In this document: positions 1 through 11,157 of the stretch, piece after piece
Layout: the number at the start of each line of letters is the position of its first letter
Position numbering within the stretch: position 1 is the first letter of the stretch
Source of the DNA: Azolla caroliniana
Lineage: Eukaryota > Polypodiophyta
Assembly (NCBI GenBank): GCA_043228905.1
Contig: JBHGNT010000008.1
Coordinates: 11,160,001-11,224,000, forward strand
Reading direction: 5' to 3'
DNA: 64,000 bases
Notes under the pieces: generated by a model
What the model saw: the letters and a program-made list of their open reading frames with translations, nothing else
Database searches by the model: none
What the model was told of the DNA's origin: nothing
Program-made: the position numbers and the translations under genes

Positions 1-2
1 AA

Positions 3-1202
3 GAAGAGATCTACATGTAGCAACCGGAAGGATTCGAGAAGAAAGGGAAGGAGCACCTGGTATGCCGGTTGAAGAAGAGCCTTTACGGACTGAAGCAGGC
101 TCCCCGGCAATGGTACCGGAAGTTCGACTCTTTCATGACCGACGAAGGGTACCACAAAACGCAGTCCGATCACTGCGTGTTTGTGAAGAAGTTCGAAGGA
201 GGAGACTTTCTAATACTCCTCCTGTACGTGGACGACATGTTGATCGTCGGACGGGACCAGGTCAAGATACGGATGCTGAAGAAAGCGCTTCACCGAACCT
301 TCTCAATGAAGGACCTGGGTCCGGCGAGGCAAATACTAGGGATGCACATCATCCGGGACCGGAAGAAGAAGCAGTTGTGGCTGTCACAGGAGAAGTACGT
401 GACAAAGGTGCTTCACCGGTTCAACATGTCGGAAGCAAGACCGGTCGGGTCAACCCTCCCGGCAAACTGCAAGTTGTCCAGCAAGCAAAGCCCCAAGACA
501 AAGGCTGAGAAGGAGGACATGATGAAAGTACCATATGCCTCTGCCGTCGGAAGCTTGATGTACGCAATGGTGTGTACAAGACCGGACATAGGATATGCAG
601 TCGGAGTGGTGAGCCGGTACATGAGCAATCCCGGCAAAGAGCACTGGAACGCGGCCAAGTGGATACTTCGATACCTGAAGGGCACGGCAAACGTGTGCCT
701 CCGATTCGGCTCCGGTAAGCCCGAACTCGACGGCTTTACCGATTCGGATATGTCGGCTGATGCAGATACCAGCCGGTCCACATCAGGGTATGTGATGACG
801 TATGCAGGGGGAGCTGTTTCGTGGCAGTCGAGGCTGCAGAAGACGGTTGCGTTGTCAACCACGGAGGCGGAGTACATGGCGGCTGTTGAAGCCGGCAAGG
901 AAATAATATGTATGAAGGACTTCATTAGAGAGCTCGGTATCCGGCAGGAGGAGTACCGACTCTACTGCGACAGTCAGAGTACCATCCACCTTGCGAAGAA
1001 CGCGGCCTATCACTCCCGGACGAAGCACATCCACCGAAGATATCACTAGATCCGGGAAAGGATAGAAGACCAGGAGTTCGTGTTGACGAAGATCCACACG
1101 GACGAGAACGGGTCAGATATGCTGACCAAGGTGCTCACACCCGACAAGCTGGAAGCGTGCCGGAAGAGGGTCGGACTGGAAAGACATCCCATGCCGAAGT
1201 GA
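3..1202 (+). pseudogene. Copia-1 pol, 3' part: reverse transcriptase and RNase H
   Basis: 3' portion of a Ty1/copia polyprotein; the 5' part lies left of the window. Seen: the KKSLYGLKQAP motif, the RT active site YVDD (LLLYVDDMLIVG near 225-260), GSLMYAMVCTRPDIGYAV, and RNase H motifs TDSD, ALSTTEAEYMAAVEAGKE, YCDSQSTIHLAKN and RTKHI. An in-frame TAG at 18-20 and another at 1047-1049 break the frame; the second falls at the usual YHW position, so TGG to TAG is likely. The same frame then continues, ending with the normal copia C-terminus (DMLTKVLTPDKLEACR) and a TGA at 1200-1202. RT and RNase H would copy element RNA into DNA in virus-like particles. It differs from the other copia elements in this window, for example by a Lys/Arg-rich linker before LWLSQEKY. 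Confidence 0.9.
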
Positions 1203-1214
1203 AGGGGAGAAGTT

Positions 1215-1524
1215 TGTTGGGTTTACGGTCCCTCCGGATGGGATGGTCAGATGTTCGGGAATCGGGAATGAAGACCCGAATGAGGAGTACCCGGTATCGG
1301 AACCGGATGATGAAGACCCCGGCTACGGAGCCGGATGACGAATGTACCCGGAGAGAGATCCGGATGCGGGGACATATTTGTGAATATGTTTGCCAAGGGC
1401 CCTCGAGGCTAGATTTGTAAATAGCCCGAAAGTCATATGTGTATAAATATGACTTAGGGCAAACAGTTTTGTTGTTGTTGCTCATTTTTCTGTTTTCCAG
1501 TTAGAGGGAGCGAAGTGAGAGCAG

Positions 1525-1562
<38 letters not shown>

Positions 1563-1827
1563 GAGGTCGACGCCTCTGTGTAATACCACCGCCTGTGGCG
1601 AGGACAGCGAGCTCAAGGTCGTCGCCTTGCAGCTCGCCATTGTACATTCCCTGCGTATAGTGATAGTTGGAGTCTTGCACTCCCGTGGTTTTTCCCGTCT
1701 AGGGTTTTCCACGCTAAACCCTGTGCATTCGTGTCTCTCTCTGTGTTTTCGATTTACTGCTGCATTGATTCGTGTTTCCTCGGTTGTGGCCGAGAGGTGA
1801 AGGTTTTGAAAGCGTCAATTTCTAACA
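1215..1827 (+). repeat. Copia-1 3' LTR
   Basis: Begins TGTTGGG directly after a purine-rich tract (GAAGGGGAGAAG, 1201-1212) that follows the pol stop, and ends CTAACA, giving short imperfect inverted LTR ends. It contains a TATA-like GTATAAATAT near 1440, a GA microsatellite at 1529-1556 and a CT-rich 3' part. The 5' LTR is outside the window, so the boundaries rest on terminal motifs and position only. Confidence 0.6.
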
Positions 1828-1869
1828 CTTCATGATATAAGAATGAAGCTATATATTGTATTAAGTAAA

Positions 1870-1935
1870 ATTGAGGGACTTGAACCCTCAACCTTGTATA
1901 CCAAGCACCAAGCATACACCACTAAGCTAGGTTAG
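1870..1935 (-). repeat. tRNA-like / SINE-like segment
   Basis: On the minus strand a Pol III A-box-like TAGCTTAGTGGT (about 1918-1929) is followed by a B-box GGTTCAAGTCC (about 1876-1886), as in a degenerate tRNA or a tRNA-derived SINE head. No cloverleaf closes cleanly, so this is not called a functional tRNA gene. Confidence 0.45.
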
Positions 1936-2202
1936 TTATTTTAAAATATATTTTCATCATTATACTTATCCCATATCTATTTTCATACATAGCCATCATT
2001 CATCACATGCAATGCATGTGCACCAAATGGCAATCATGCATTACATGTAACTCATGCATTGCATGCATGCCATGCTCCCATACATTACCATATGCATGGC
2101 AACACTTATATAAAGAGGGGCAAGGAAAACAAGAGGGAGCAATCAAGAGAAAGTGGGAGAAAAAGGAATCTAAGTATGTGTTAAAGATATCTTATTCGGT
2201 GA
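1936..2202. other. Flank with no gene; last ~25 bp match the start of the gag-only element's LTR
   Basis: AT-rich, with ATGCAT-rich words near 2005-2070 and a TATATAAA at about 2107. No coding similarity is recognised. The last bases (about 2178-2202, ending CTTATTCGGTGA) align with CTCATTGGGTGG at about 12460-12470. They are read here as the left piece of the gag-only element's 5' LTR, cut off by the DNA transposon that starts at 2203. Confidence 0.5.
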
Positions 2203-2240
2203 AAACACCGGGACATTTGAAACAGGTAATATGTCTCATT
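2203..2240 (+). repeat. Left terminal inverted repeat
   Basis: 38 bp beginning AAACACCGGGACATTTG. It is the reverse complement of 11158-11195 with one mismatch (2236). Just inside it, the word AACTATCCGTCAAAAAAAGG occurs twice in tandem (2246-2290), a possible subterminal protein-binding repeat. Confidence 0.85.
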
Positions 2241-2509
2241 TTAAGAACTATCCGTCAAAAAAAGGGGTGCAACTATCCGTCAAAAAAAGGACACAAAATA
2301 GGTCGATTGACAAAAAGGGGTGCCGCATGCGTAAAGGATTTTCAAAAATGACCCAAAAATATATTGATTTTAAGCATGTCCAAAATTGTAGGTCTTTCAA
2401 AAAATGCCTAAATAATAGACATGCCAAACTTACAAAAGAATGTACAAAATGACTACCACCTATATTTATACATATTCGTTAACTGACATTTTGATGTACA
2501 ATTCAATAT

Positions 2510-5263
2510 CTACAGATCAGGTGTCAAACTATTGCTTTCCAAGTCTATGCCATCATTTTTAGACCCATCCGATGAACTAGAAGAGCTTTGTGAGGTATCA
2601 TCCTCATCATCACTGGCAACCAATGCATTGTCTTCATCCAATTGCAATCCAACATCACCATGGTTATGAGACATGCTTCTTGTTTGTCTTTGTGTAGTGG
2701 TTGGAGCCGCATTTGAGATCTTCTCTTTTAATATCTTGATTGTGGTTTGTCTTAGATGTCCTGTTTTGGTCAAGGAGAAGTCATACACTAGTATGTCAAC
2801 ATTATCCAATGTAAGAACAGACGTGCTTGGTAGATTCTTTCTTCTTCGCTTTCTACTTGTGCATTCAACATCCTTAACCATCTCTAAAGAGTACTTTCCA
2901 GTGAATGGATTTGGTGAAGAGGTGTGATACCAATGAACCACAATGGACTTAACTTGATTGCCTGATTCATCCTTCATTATATCCAAAATTTTAGCAATCC
3001 AAAATGGATGGCCCAACTCATCATCCCCAGCTAATGTTGCAACTAACATCCCAACTTGTAGTTCATGCAAATTGCCTTGCCATCTTGCCTCTGCAGTACG
3101 CGATATTCTTGGTCCCACATAAATATCTCTCTGTCGTGGGCGAAATAGATTATTGAGTTCAACATTACCAATTAATTGATGGTTAGCAGGTGAAACTATT
3201 GACGGCATACCAATGTTCCATGTGAAAGCATTTTGGATTGGCCATACTCCGGCAATGTAGTTGTTTAAAATTGTATGTTGATGGTTAAAGGAGGTATCCC
3301 ACCATTGAACATCTTGATCACCAGCATACTTCTTGGTGCGCTCAATATTTCTTTGTTTCTCTTCAAGGCATCGCATCCAATATATCTTTTTCTCATCAAT
3401 TGAGTTGCTATGAACCATTTTTTTATGGTCATCATACGGCATTTGTTCTGCACCATGGATTTCTGTATTTGGAAAATAAAGTAAGAACCTACAACCCTCT
3501 TGTGGCTCCCATTGTGAACTAGATGAGTATTGTTTTGGATACAACATCGTCGTGTTGTGGCTCATATCACTTCGTTTTATGAGGAAGACATGGTTAAAAC
3601 TTATATTATTCAGAGGTGCAAGAACCCTACCTTGAGCCCCATCACCGTCCATGCAGAAGCGTTTAAAATCATACACTTCATTCAATTGATGTACTTCGGG
3701 CTTCGGGGTATAAGCTTCACTGATCAACATTGTTAGCATAGGAAGCGTGAAAGCATCACATCGTGCTAATTTCTTTGAGAACCTACTAAACATTTGATCT
3801 ATATGATCATGGGTATGACCAACTAGTAAGAAGTTAACCTTAATCTTCTTAAATAAACCCTTCTCTACTAGCATGCTTAAGTAACCGAAAACAGTCAAGT
3901 TTTTGTTTTCTCTAGCTGTATTGTCAAGTTGCACGTATAGAACAGGCGAGAGTATACCTGGCCAAGACTGCAACACTCTTTGCATGACTGTAACTGTAAG
4001 ATTAGGGTTGTTGTGGATATTAGGATAAGTTAAGAATACTTGAGGCCTTATTGTCTGACAATATGACAAGCAACCTACTAAATGCATTTGTACAAGGCAT
4101 TCATCTCCAATATACTTTGGCAACCTTTGAAAGTGTGGCAAACAAGTCTTCTTCTGATCCATGCCATCAATAATCATACACATATACCTTTCAGGTGATT
4201 GGAGAGCTTTTCGTCGGTGGTGCATAGCTTTAGAACGTTCCAATGCTTGACTCTCACGGTGTTCTTTCAATAGATTCTTGTAATTCTTTATTTCATCATC
4301 TGATTTCCCACCCTTTGCCATACTCTTTAAACTTGCACATATTGAACAAACACCCATTCGAACTTTACGCGGTATAACCACATTGTTAAATTGTAACCTC
4401 CATAATCGATTGAAATGTCGATACTGTATGTAAGGTACACCTTGTGACAACATGTCGTCTTTATATTCTTGATACACCTCACGACAAGTGAAATTATCAA
4501 ACAAGTGCAATCTCCCAGTAGTGGGCATAATATCACATTGCTTTGAGAAATATATCTCCATCCAATTAATAGAATGACGCCCTATAAGACCCTTACTACC
4601 AGAGTAATTCATATCAAAAGGTATAAACGATCCCTTCACCAATCTTAGTTGTATTCTCTGAAGCCTCATGTTCCCAATGCTATGAGCAATTTTGAAAGCA
4701 ACTCTACAACACTTAGTCCTCAATGCAAGGTAATATTCAACGTGCGTTGAACTAGCCCCAGTGGCGTGATCTCTTACAAGCTACATATGTGAAATAAGAA
4801 AAGTATCTTGTTCCTCACCATTAAGTGATAGATACTTCTCCCGCATTATTCGTAAGTTTGACTTTCCAAATTTATTAAGACATAGATTCCCACAACATGT
4901 CTTGCTCGAATCACAAACAATTTGACGATCAGAACATAAAAAGTTATATCTCTTTACACTAACTTGTTGAGGAACTCTTTTGAATGTGAGAGGCTTTGTT
5001 ACGCAAGCTTCGCCAGATGTGGTTTCATCCTTGTCAATGCTTGCACAACTTTTGCTATCTTGTATACCACTTTGTTCTGGCCTCTTGAAAGGGTCAATTG
5101 AGAAAAGTGAGTTTGAGTTATTACCAACATCACAACTAACATTTTCACTTGGACCCTTTGAAACACTTGGGACCTTGTACTCATCGACTGAGAAATATGA
5201 GTTACTCGATAAAACATAAGGGTCCACTGAAAACAAGGATGATCTACTCGAAGCACAAGACAT
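2510..5263 (-). CDS. DUF7869 protein, candidate transposase (one in-frame TAG)
   Basis: One minus-strand frame of 918 codons, from ATG at 5263 to a stop at 2510, interrupted only by a TAG at 4781-4783 (after FLISHM; CAG to TAG is a plausible origin). The N-terminal part (residues 1-160) is Ser-rich and ends in a Cys cluster (CSDRQIVCDSSKTCCGNLCL) followed by REKYLSLNGEEQ. The ~735 residues after the stop carry DUF7869 hallmarks: IIDGMDQKKTCLPHF, VQLDNTARENKN and VGHTHDHIDQMFSRF. These acidic motifs could be the metal ligands of an RNase H-like DDE fold, but that is inference. A C-terminal SH3/BAH-like stretch (GHPFWIAKILDI, VVHWYHTSSPNPFTGKY) is followed by an acidic/Ser tail. It is transcribed divergently from the methyltransferase gene. 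Whether the TAG is a dead mutation, is read through or is spliced out is open; no intron signals flank it clearly. Confidence 0.75.
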
Positions 5264-5512
5264 CTTGAAGCCTAACTTAAATTAACACCTTTCTCTTGTT
5301 TAAGTAGAAGTTTAGGAATTGAAGATCTAGTCTATGAACATAAACCATATGAAGACATCTTGGGATAAAAGATAAGGTATATTGACATCATATTATTATT
5401 TAATTTTGTAAATTTTTTATAATAATTTATTGTGTAATATTGTATTTTTTTAAGAGAAAATCTTTTTTTTTAAATAATTATTTTATTTTCCAAAAAAACA
5501 ATTTAAGTTAAC

Positions 5513-5522
5513 TATATAAATA
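5513..5522 (+). promoter_or_regulatory. TATA box of the ParB-methyltransferase gene
   Basis: TATATAAATA lies about 110 bp upstream of the ATG at 5631, in the 370-bp gap between the two divergent genes. The stretch after it (GAGATCTACCACTCATTATCTC) looks like a plant leader. The minus-strand gene has only a weak TATAAAAAA candidate near 5415. Confidence 0.6.
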
Positions 5523-5630
5523 GAGATCTACCACTCATTATCTCTTACACGTTTCAAGAGCTCAGAGCACTCTTTAGAAAAAGTCATCGTTTTCTGTGTT
5601 CATCAACACATTGTCAACAACTAGTCTAAC

Positions 5631-8600
5631 ATGAAATCGAGCAAGACAGTTGGCAAGTAAGTCTTCTATTACCCAAATTTAAAGATTCCTAAAGATACCA
5701 TAAAGATTCTTTTTTATTATCTATAAAATTGAGTGACTTTAATTATAATTAGTTTGGTGTATGTATAATTTCTTCGGTTTCTTGAGAGAATGTCCTCTCT
5801 AATTCGATGCAGTGCATCGGATTAGAAAGTACTTCCTCGCTAACTTGATGAACTGCATGGGGGTAGATAGGAAATTAAGACAACACATACATAAGAATAA
5901 GAGGTTATCGTCCCTAATCCGATGCACTACATTGGATTAGGGAGGATATGATACGACATCCTCTAAAATCCGATGCAATGCATCGGATTTCAGAGGTTAT
6001 CCTCCCCAATCTGATGCAATGCATCGGATTTCAGACAATGTCGTATCATATCCTCCCTAATCCAGTGTAGTGCATCGGATTAGGGAGAAGATGATCAGGA
6101 AACCTCTTAAATCCGATGCACTGCATCGGATTAGGGAGAAAATCCTCCCTAATCCGATGAAATGCATCAGATTTCAAAGGATGTCGTATTATATCCTCTG
6201 AAATCTGATGCAATGCATCGGATTTCAGAGGATGTCGTATCATATCCTCCCAAATCCAATGTAATGCATCGGAGTAGGGAGGAGATGATGAGAAAACCTC
6301 TCGTTTTAGAGGATTTCCTCCCTAATCCGATGCACTGCATCGGATTAGGGAGGAGATGATCAGAAAACCTCTGAAATCCGATGCAGTGCAATGGATTTCA
6401 GAGGATGTCCTCTCTAATCCAATGCACTGCATCGGATTAGGGAGGAGATGATCAGAAAACCTCCCAAATCCGATGCAATGCATCGGATTTCAGAGGATGT
6501 CCTCTCTAATCCGATGCAGTGCATCGGATTAGGGAGGAGATGATCAGAAAACCTCCCAAATCCGATGCATTGATTTCAGAGGATGTCCTCTCTAATCCAA
6601 TGCAGTGCATCGGATTAGGGAGGAGATGATCAGAAAACCTCCCAAATCCGAAGCAATGCATCGGATTTCAGAGGATGTCCTCTCTAATCCGATGCAGTGC
6701 ATCGGATTAGGGAGGAGATGATCAGAAAACCTCCCAAATCCGATGCACTGCATCGGATTAGAGAGGACATCCTCTGAAATCCGATGCAGTGCATCGGATT
6801 AGGGAGGAGAGGATAGGAAATCCTCTGAAATCCGATGCACTGCATCGGATTTCAGAGGACGTGCTAGCTTTATTTTAGCTTTATTTTAGGTATATTTAGA
6901 TGTATTTTATGTATATTTAGGTGTATTTCGTCGTATTTACGTGTCTGTTACATGTACTTAGGTGTATTTATATGTATTTAGTAGTGTTTAGGTGTGTTTA
7001 GGTCTACTTACGTGTATTTAGGTGTGTTTTATGTTTATTTTACGTGTACTTAGGTGTATTGGAGAGTATTCTGTTTAGGGTTTAGTGTATTTAGGTGTGT
7101 TTTACATGTAGTTAAGGGTATTTAGGTGCACTTACGTGTATTTAGGTGCGTTTTATGTGTATTTTACGTGTACTACGGTGTATTAAAGAGAATTTAGTTG
7201 TGTTTTGGTGTATTCACGTATATTTTACATTTATTTCACGAAAATATTTTGTTTTCTTCCCTAGTGAGCCCCGTCCGAAGGTGCCCTCTTTCAAGTTGAA
7301 GTTCCGGTCTCCGACAAAACATGACTCGGAGAGTTTTTTAAAAGAAAAGTCTCGACGATCATTATTCGAGTCCGGAGGTGATGGGACCTCGAAATCATCT
7401 GTAGGGAATACGAAAAATAAACAAATTATGCTCGTGGAAGATAAGTCCACGGAGCATAAGCTAAAAAATTATTCACATGTAGAATGGAGTCTCACTTACA
7501 TTGAAGAAGATGGGGTATTGCTCCTCATATTTGCCACGTCGGAAGGAAAAGGAAAGCTTGAATTAGGGAAGACCTTCCCCTATGGTAAAGTTCGTAATTT
7601 AGAATATGAAGACAGTGATTCGTCCATTATCTTCCTCGAAGTTGAGAGCTCAGGTGGTATAAGGCGAGTGCAAGTTGATGAAGGAAACCTAGTACCTGAC
7701 GTATGCCACCCAACATCTTTGCGAAAAGATATGCAAACAAAGAATAATCTTATTGTAGCTCTTCGGCCTTATGTTACTGGAGAGATGATGAGCACAGAAG
7801 CAGAGACTCCGCCTAAAAAGTCTCAGAAAACAAAACCGGAACATAAAAAATATCAAAAACGACAAATATCTAATGACGAGGACCTCGACGTCTTGGAGTT
7901 CGAGGAAGAAGAAGACGATGAACAACAACTTGAAATTGTCCCTCCAGGAGGACAAATATCTTCCGGTGTATTGACTTCTGAGCAAAACCGGATTAGAGAA
8001 AATATAGCTAGGACCAAACTAGTGCGAAAAGGTCAAATCTTCCATCTACCAATTTCTTCAATTCAAAGGCCGCCCATCGACCCTGAAACTAGAAGACGCA
8101 CGCTCGAGATTAGAGAGCCACATGCAGTGCATGTACAAAATTTGAAAAGCAAAATGAAGATAAATCCACATGCAACCGTCGTACCTTTTTTGGTTATGGT
8201 AGACCCTGAACAATGTCCGACAGTTGCTGATTTTAAATATAGCTCTTCAGATGATTATACTTATTATGTTATCGGAGGATCTCATTCAGCTGAAGCCCGA
8301 CGTCAACTCGTCAAGGAATATCCGCTCACTCCATTTTTTAAGTACGCAGAATGTAAAGTATATGCAGGTCTTACTCATGAAGAGGCCAAGTTGTTAGCAT
8401 GGGACCACAACAATGATAATGATTATAGACAAAAGATGTCTTGTATCAAACGCATCAGATTCTTTCACCATGAGTATTTGGATGCGTTGCAAAGATTTGG
8501 ACCCAAGTTGAACCCTGGCTTACGACGTCAATGTTTACTAGAAGTGGGTATTGCAGTTGACGAGAGTACGAAATCTGAAGGGCTACGGAAATATGACTCA

Positions 8601-10491
8601 TGGTTTCAGCTTGCCTTTAGAACAGGTGAGGTATGGGATCTCCAGGATAGAATATTTGGCATGTGGGAGCGCAAGGAGGTCAAAGGTCAACGGGCAAAGA
8701 AGGCCAAGGTAGATCCACAAGTGGAGATGAAGACAAAGTTACGTAAAAGTGACTTATTTATTGAGGAGTTGGCCGAAGATATGAAGTTGCTACCTTGGAG
8801 GTCACTACAAGGAATTAAAGACGATAGATTGTTAATATCTGTGTTGTCTCGAGTTGCAGCCAAGGAGTTTAGCTTGGACGAGATGGTGACTGAGTTACAA
8901 AAGTATGTAAAATTGAAATGTTTTTCTTTATTCTTGTGCATTTCCTTTGATAACTGATTTCACATTTAATATTTTATTTTTAGTCATAAAGTATACATGA
9001 AGATACAAGAATTGATGATGAAAAAATTGTGCCTACCAACCTGGGAAGAAGTCGAACAAGCTTGCCCAATAACATCATCATATAAGGCATTAAAAGAGTT
9101 CTTCATTGTATTTAGAGAATGGGTATGTGTATTTTCAATTTGAAAAGATTCAATTATCATTTATCAGATATATTCCTTACAGGAAATGAATTTTGCATAA
9201 ACCACCTCGATCAAAGAAAGTTGGTGATAGTAATGACGGTATTCCAAGTTCGTTCATTACGCACTTGGAACGTGCTAAATACGAAAAAAGAATGACAAAG
9301 GGAAAGGAGTTGGAAGTGCCGGAGGACTTCGCAACAGTAAAAAGTTTTTTGCATAGAGCTGACCCTTTCAAACAATTACATTATAGTGTATTCCAGGGGG
9401 ATGTGGTGAATATGCTCGACATATTACCAAAAAGGCACTATACATTACTTATTGCTGATATACCGTACGGATTCCGAATCGCGGGTTCCATGTTCGATGA
9501 TGTGCCTTTCAAGTACCCCCAGATTGAGAAGATGGTAAAGGACTTCGCAGAGTTGACCTTAGCACCATTGTGGAGGATAGTCATATTTCATAGCATGGGT
9601 CAATCATTGTCAGTCACAACTGCTTTAAAGTCACGATGTCATGCAACAGAGCATATGCATTGGTGAGTTATACGTTGTTTTTTGATAATATTCTCTTAGA
9701 TATGTGGTTTATATATGTTCCATTCAAATTTTAACTCATTTGTTTTGGGTTCAATAGGATTAAAACAAATATTACACGTAGCCCAGGCGATCGTATGGTT
9801 AGTGCAGTTGAGCATCTTAGTGTGGGTTATTATGATGTAATAACGAAGAAGAAGGCTCGGGCACACGTTAATGAAAGAAACGTTGTAAATTATATAATGT
9901 GCCCAGCTGTGACAAAGAAGCTTCGACATGTATCAGGTGAAAAGAGCCTTGTGAACCCTTATCAAAAACCTCAAAGATTGATCAACCGCTTAATCGAGCT
10001 CTTCTCAAACCCAGATGATTGGGTTCTGGATTTGTTCTCTGGCACAGGTATATGTAATATAAGTTTAGTCTCGTTAATTTGATTAAGTTATAGACTTTCA
10101 TTATTATTTTGACTTCTGCACTTCTATTTTACGATCAGGTACTACTACAGCTTGTGCATTAAAAATGTTCAGAAACTGTGTCGCGTTGGAGAAGGACCCT
10201 GAACAAGTTAACTACATCAAAATGAGGATCCAAGGAATCTGGGATTGTCCGAATCAAGATCAAGAAGTCGGAGCGAAGCACATCAATGAAACAGAGAGGT
10301 TTCAGATGACTTCGAGAGAGCCAATGGAACCTATAGATGAAGACGCAAGGGACCTTGTGGACCTAGAAGATGTAATAGAATTTGAACATATGCATGGTTC
10401 AGCGGAGCAAACAATCAATGCTACAGAGGACAATTTAGAAGAGTCCATTCATCCAGAAGAGCCCACATTGCCTGACTTGCTTATAGATTGA
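5631..10491 (+). CDS. ParB-like domain + N6-adenine/N4-cytosine-type DNA methyltransferase (six exons)
   Basis: Exons by GT-AG signals, phase and homology to the second copy: 5631-5656, 7265-8902, 8984-9122, about 9217-9662, 9758-10047, 10139-10491. All phases agree and no stop occurs, giving about 963 residues starting MKSSKTVGN. N-terminal 240 residues: unknown domain, then an acidic run (EFEEEEDD). Residues ~265-400: ParB-like domain with YVIGGSHSAEARRQL (family GGxHR signature, Ser for Arg) and LTHEEAKLLAWDHNNDN. Residues ~680-687: methyltransferase motif IV as ADIPYGF (canonical DPPY). Residues ~838-850: motif I LDLFSGTGTTTACAL, then VALEKDPEQ. Motif IV before motif I is the beta-class order. 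ParB-methyltransferase fusions are common in bacteria and phages; this one has introns and a TATA box, so it is eukaryotic. The exon-4 acceptor expected from copy 2 (TTTTGCAG at 9198) reads TTTTGCAT here; the next in-frame AG is at 9216. Predicted role: binds and methylates DNA. Target unknown. Confidence 0.8.
5800..6860. repeat. Array of ~22 palindromes in intron 1 of the methyltransferase gene
   Basis: About 22 copies of a 22-23 bp palindrome of the form AATCCGATGCANTGCATCGG plus ATT (central base A, C, G or T). They are separated by short recurring linkers such as AGGGAGGAGATGATCAGAAA and TCAGAGGATGTCCTC. Many palindromes are perfect and others differ by one or two bases, often CpG to CpA or TpG. 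The linkers repeat too, so this is not a CRISPR array. It lies entirely within intron 1, next to the divergent promoters. Confidence 0.9.
6870..7240. repeat. Degenerate TGTATTTAGG minisatellite
   Basis: Imperfect tandem repetition of a ~10-bp word (TGTATTTAGG and variants such as TGTGTTTAGG and CGTGTACTTA), filling the 3' half of intron 1 up to the exon-2 acceptor at 7263-7264. One spot (7074-7085) reads TTTAGGGTTTAG, identical to the plant telomere repeat. An open frame through it is a by-product of the repeat. Confidence 0.75.
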
Positions 10492-11157
10492 TTTCTATGG
10501 TTAGGTGTATTATTTGAACGATATTAAATGATAGACATTGACTTGTGACTATTGTTTCATTTGAACACAATTAAAACTTAAAGTTTGAGTTTATTTGGCA
10601 AAGTGTATAATTTGAATGGTATTAATGTTTTACATGTTTTTCAACCTTTCTTTGGAAAGTCTGCAAGGGTTTTTATAGATGATTTTGGCCATCAATAGTG
10701 CAAGGATGGGTCATCTAGAAACGTTGTGTGCGGATAATCTTTAGTATTTGATTTATGTATAATTTGACTAAGTCTATAATTTTAAGGGTATTAAATGTTT
10801 ATCTTTGACTTCTACCTTCTAGAGTTATAACACTATTAAGTTTTAAAGTTTGACATATTATATGTGATTATATTATAAAATTAGCATCTATGTGATTCTT
10901 GGCGTGGGCAACTATTTTTATCTTCGCCACAGTTACGGTTCAAATGATTAAAGTTGCATATAATTCCATTCCGTTAATTTAGAATTTCACCAAAAACATG
11001 ACATATGAAATATAAGGCTATTGATTTTCTTGACATAAACTTATTTAGTTGAAATTTTTGCTATGTTTTAAGGAACCATGTACGCATGCGTGGTACCTTT
11101 TTGAAATTCTGCTAAAATAAGGCATATTTTAACATCTCCTCAAGATGTGAAAAAGAG
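10492..11157. other. 3' noncoding part of the DNA transposon
   Basis: AT-rich sequence after the methyltransferase stop codon. No open frame with recognisable similarity. It contains scattered TTTGA/TTAAAT words and, near 11085, a GCATGCGT word that pairs with one at about 2328 at the other end. Confidence 0.6.

Noticed and set aside
1870-1935. Functional tRNA gene
   Set aside because: A- and B-box words are present but acceptor and anticodon stems do not form; kept only as tRNA-like.
2007-2452. Small plus-strand frames of 114 and 73 codons over the left transposon end
   Set aside because: They cross the inverted repeat and subterminal repeats, with no similarity or codon bias.
5800-6860. 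Palindromic repeat array as a CRISPR
   Set aside because: The linkers also repeat, no cas genes occur, and the array lies in an intron of a eukaryotic gene.
7146-7264. Coding extension upstream of exon 2 starting at 7146
   Set aside because: It reads through the minisatellite. A 3' splice site at 7263-7264 and the in-phase first exon at 5631-5656 explain the gene better.
5631-10491. Bacterial contamination as source of the ParB-methyltransferase gene
   Set aside because: Five introns with GT-AG signals, a TATA box, flanking plant transposons and a second copy inside plant retroelements show it is resident in a plant genome.
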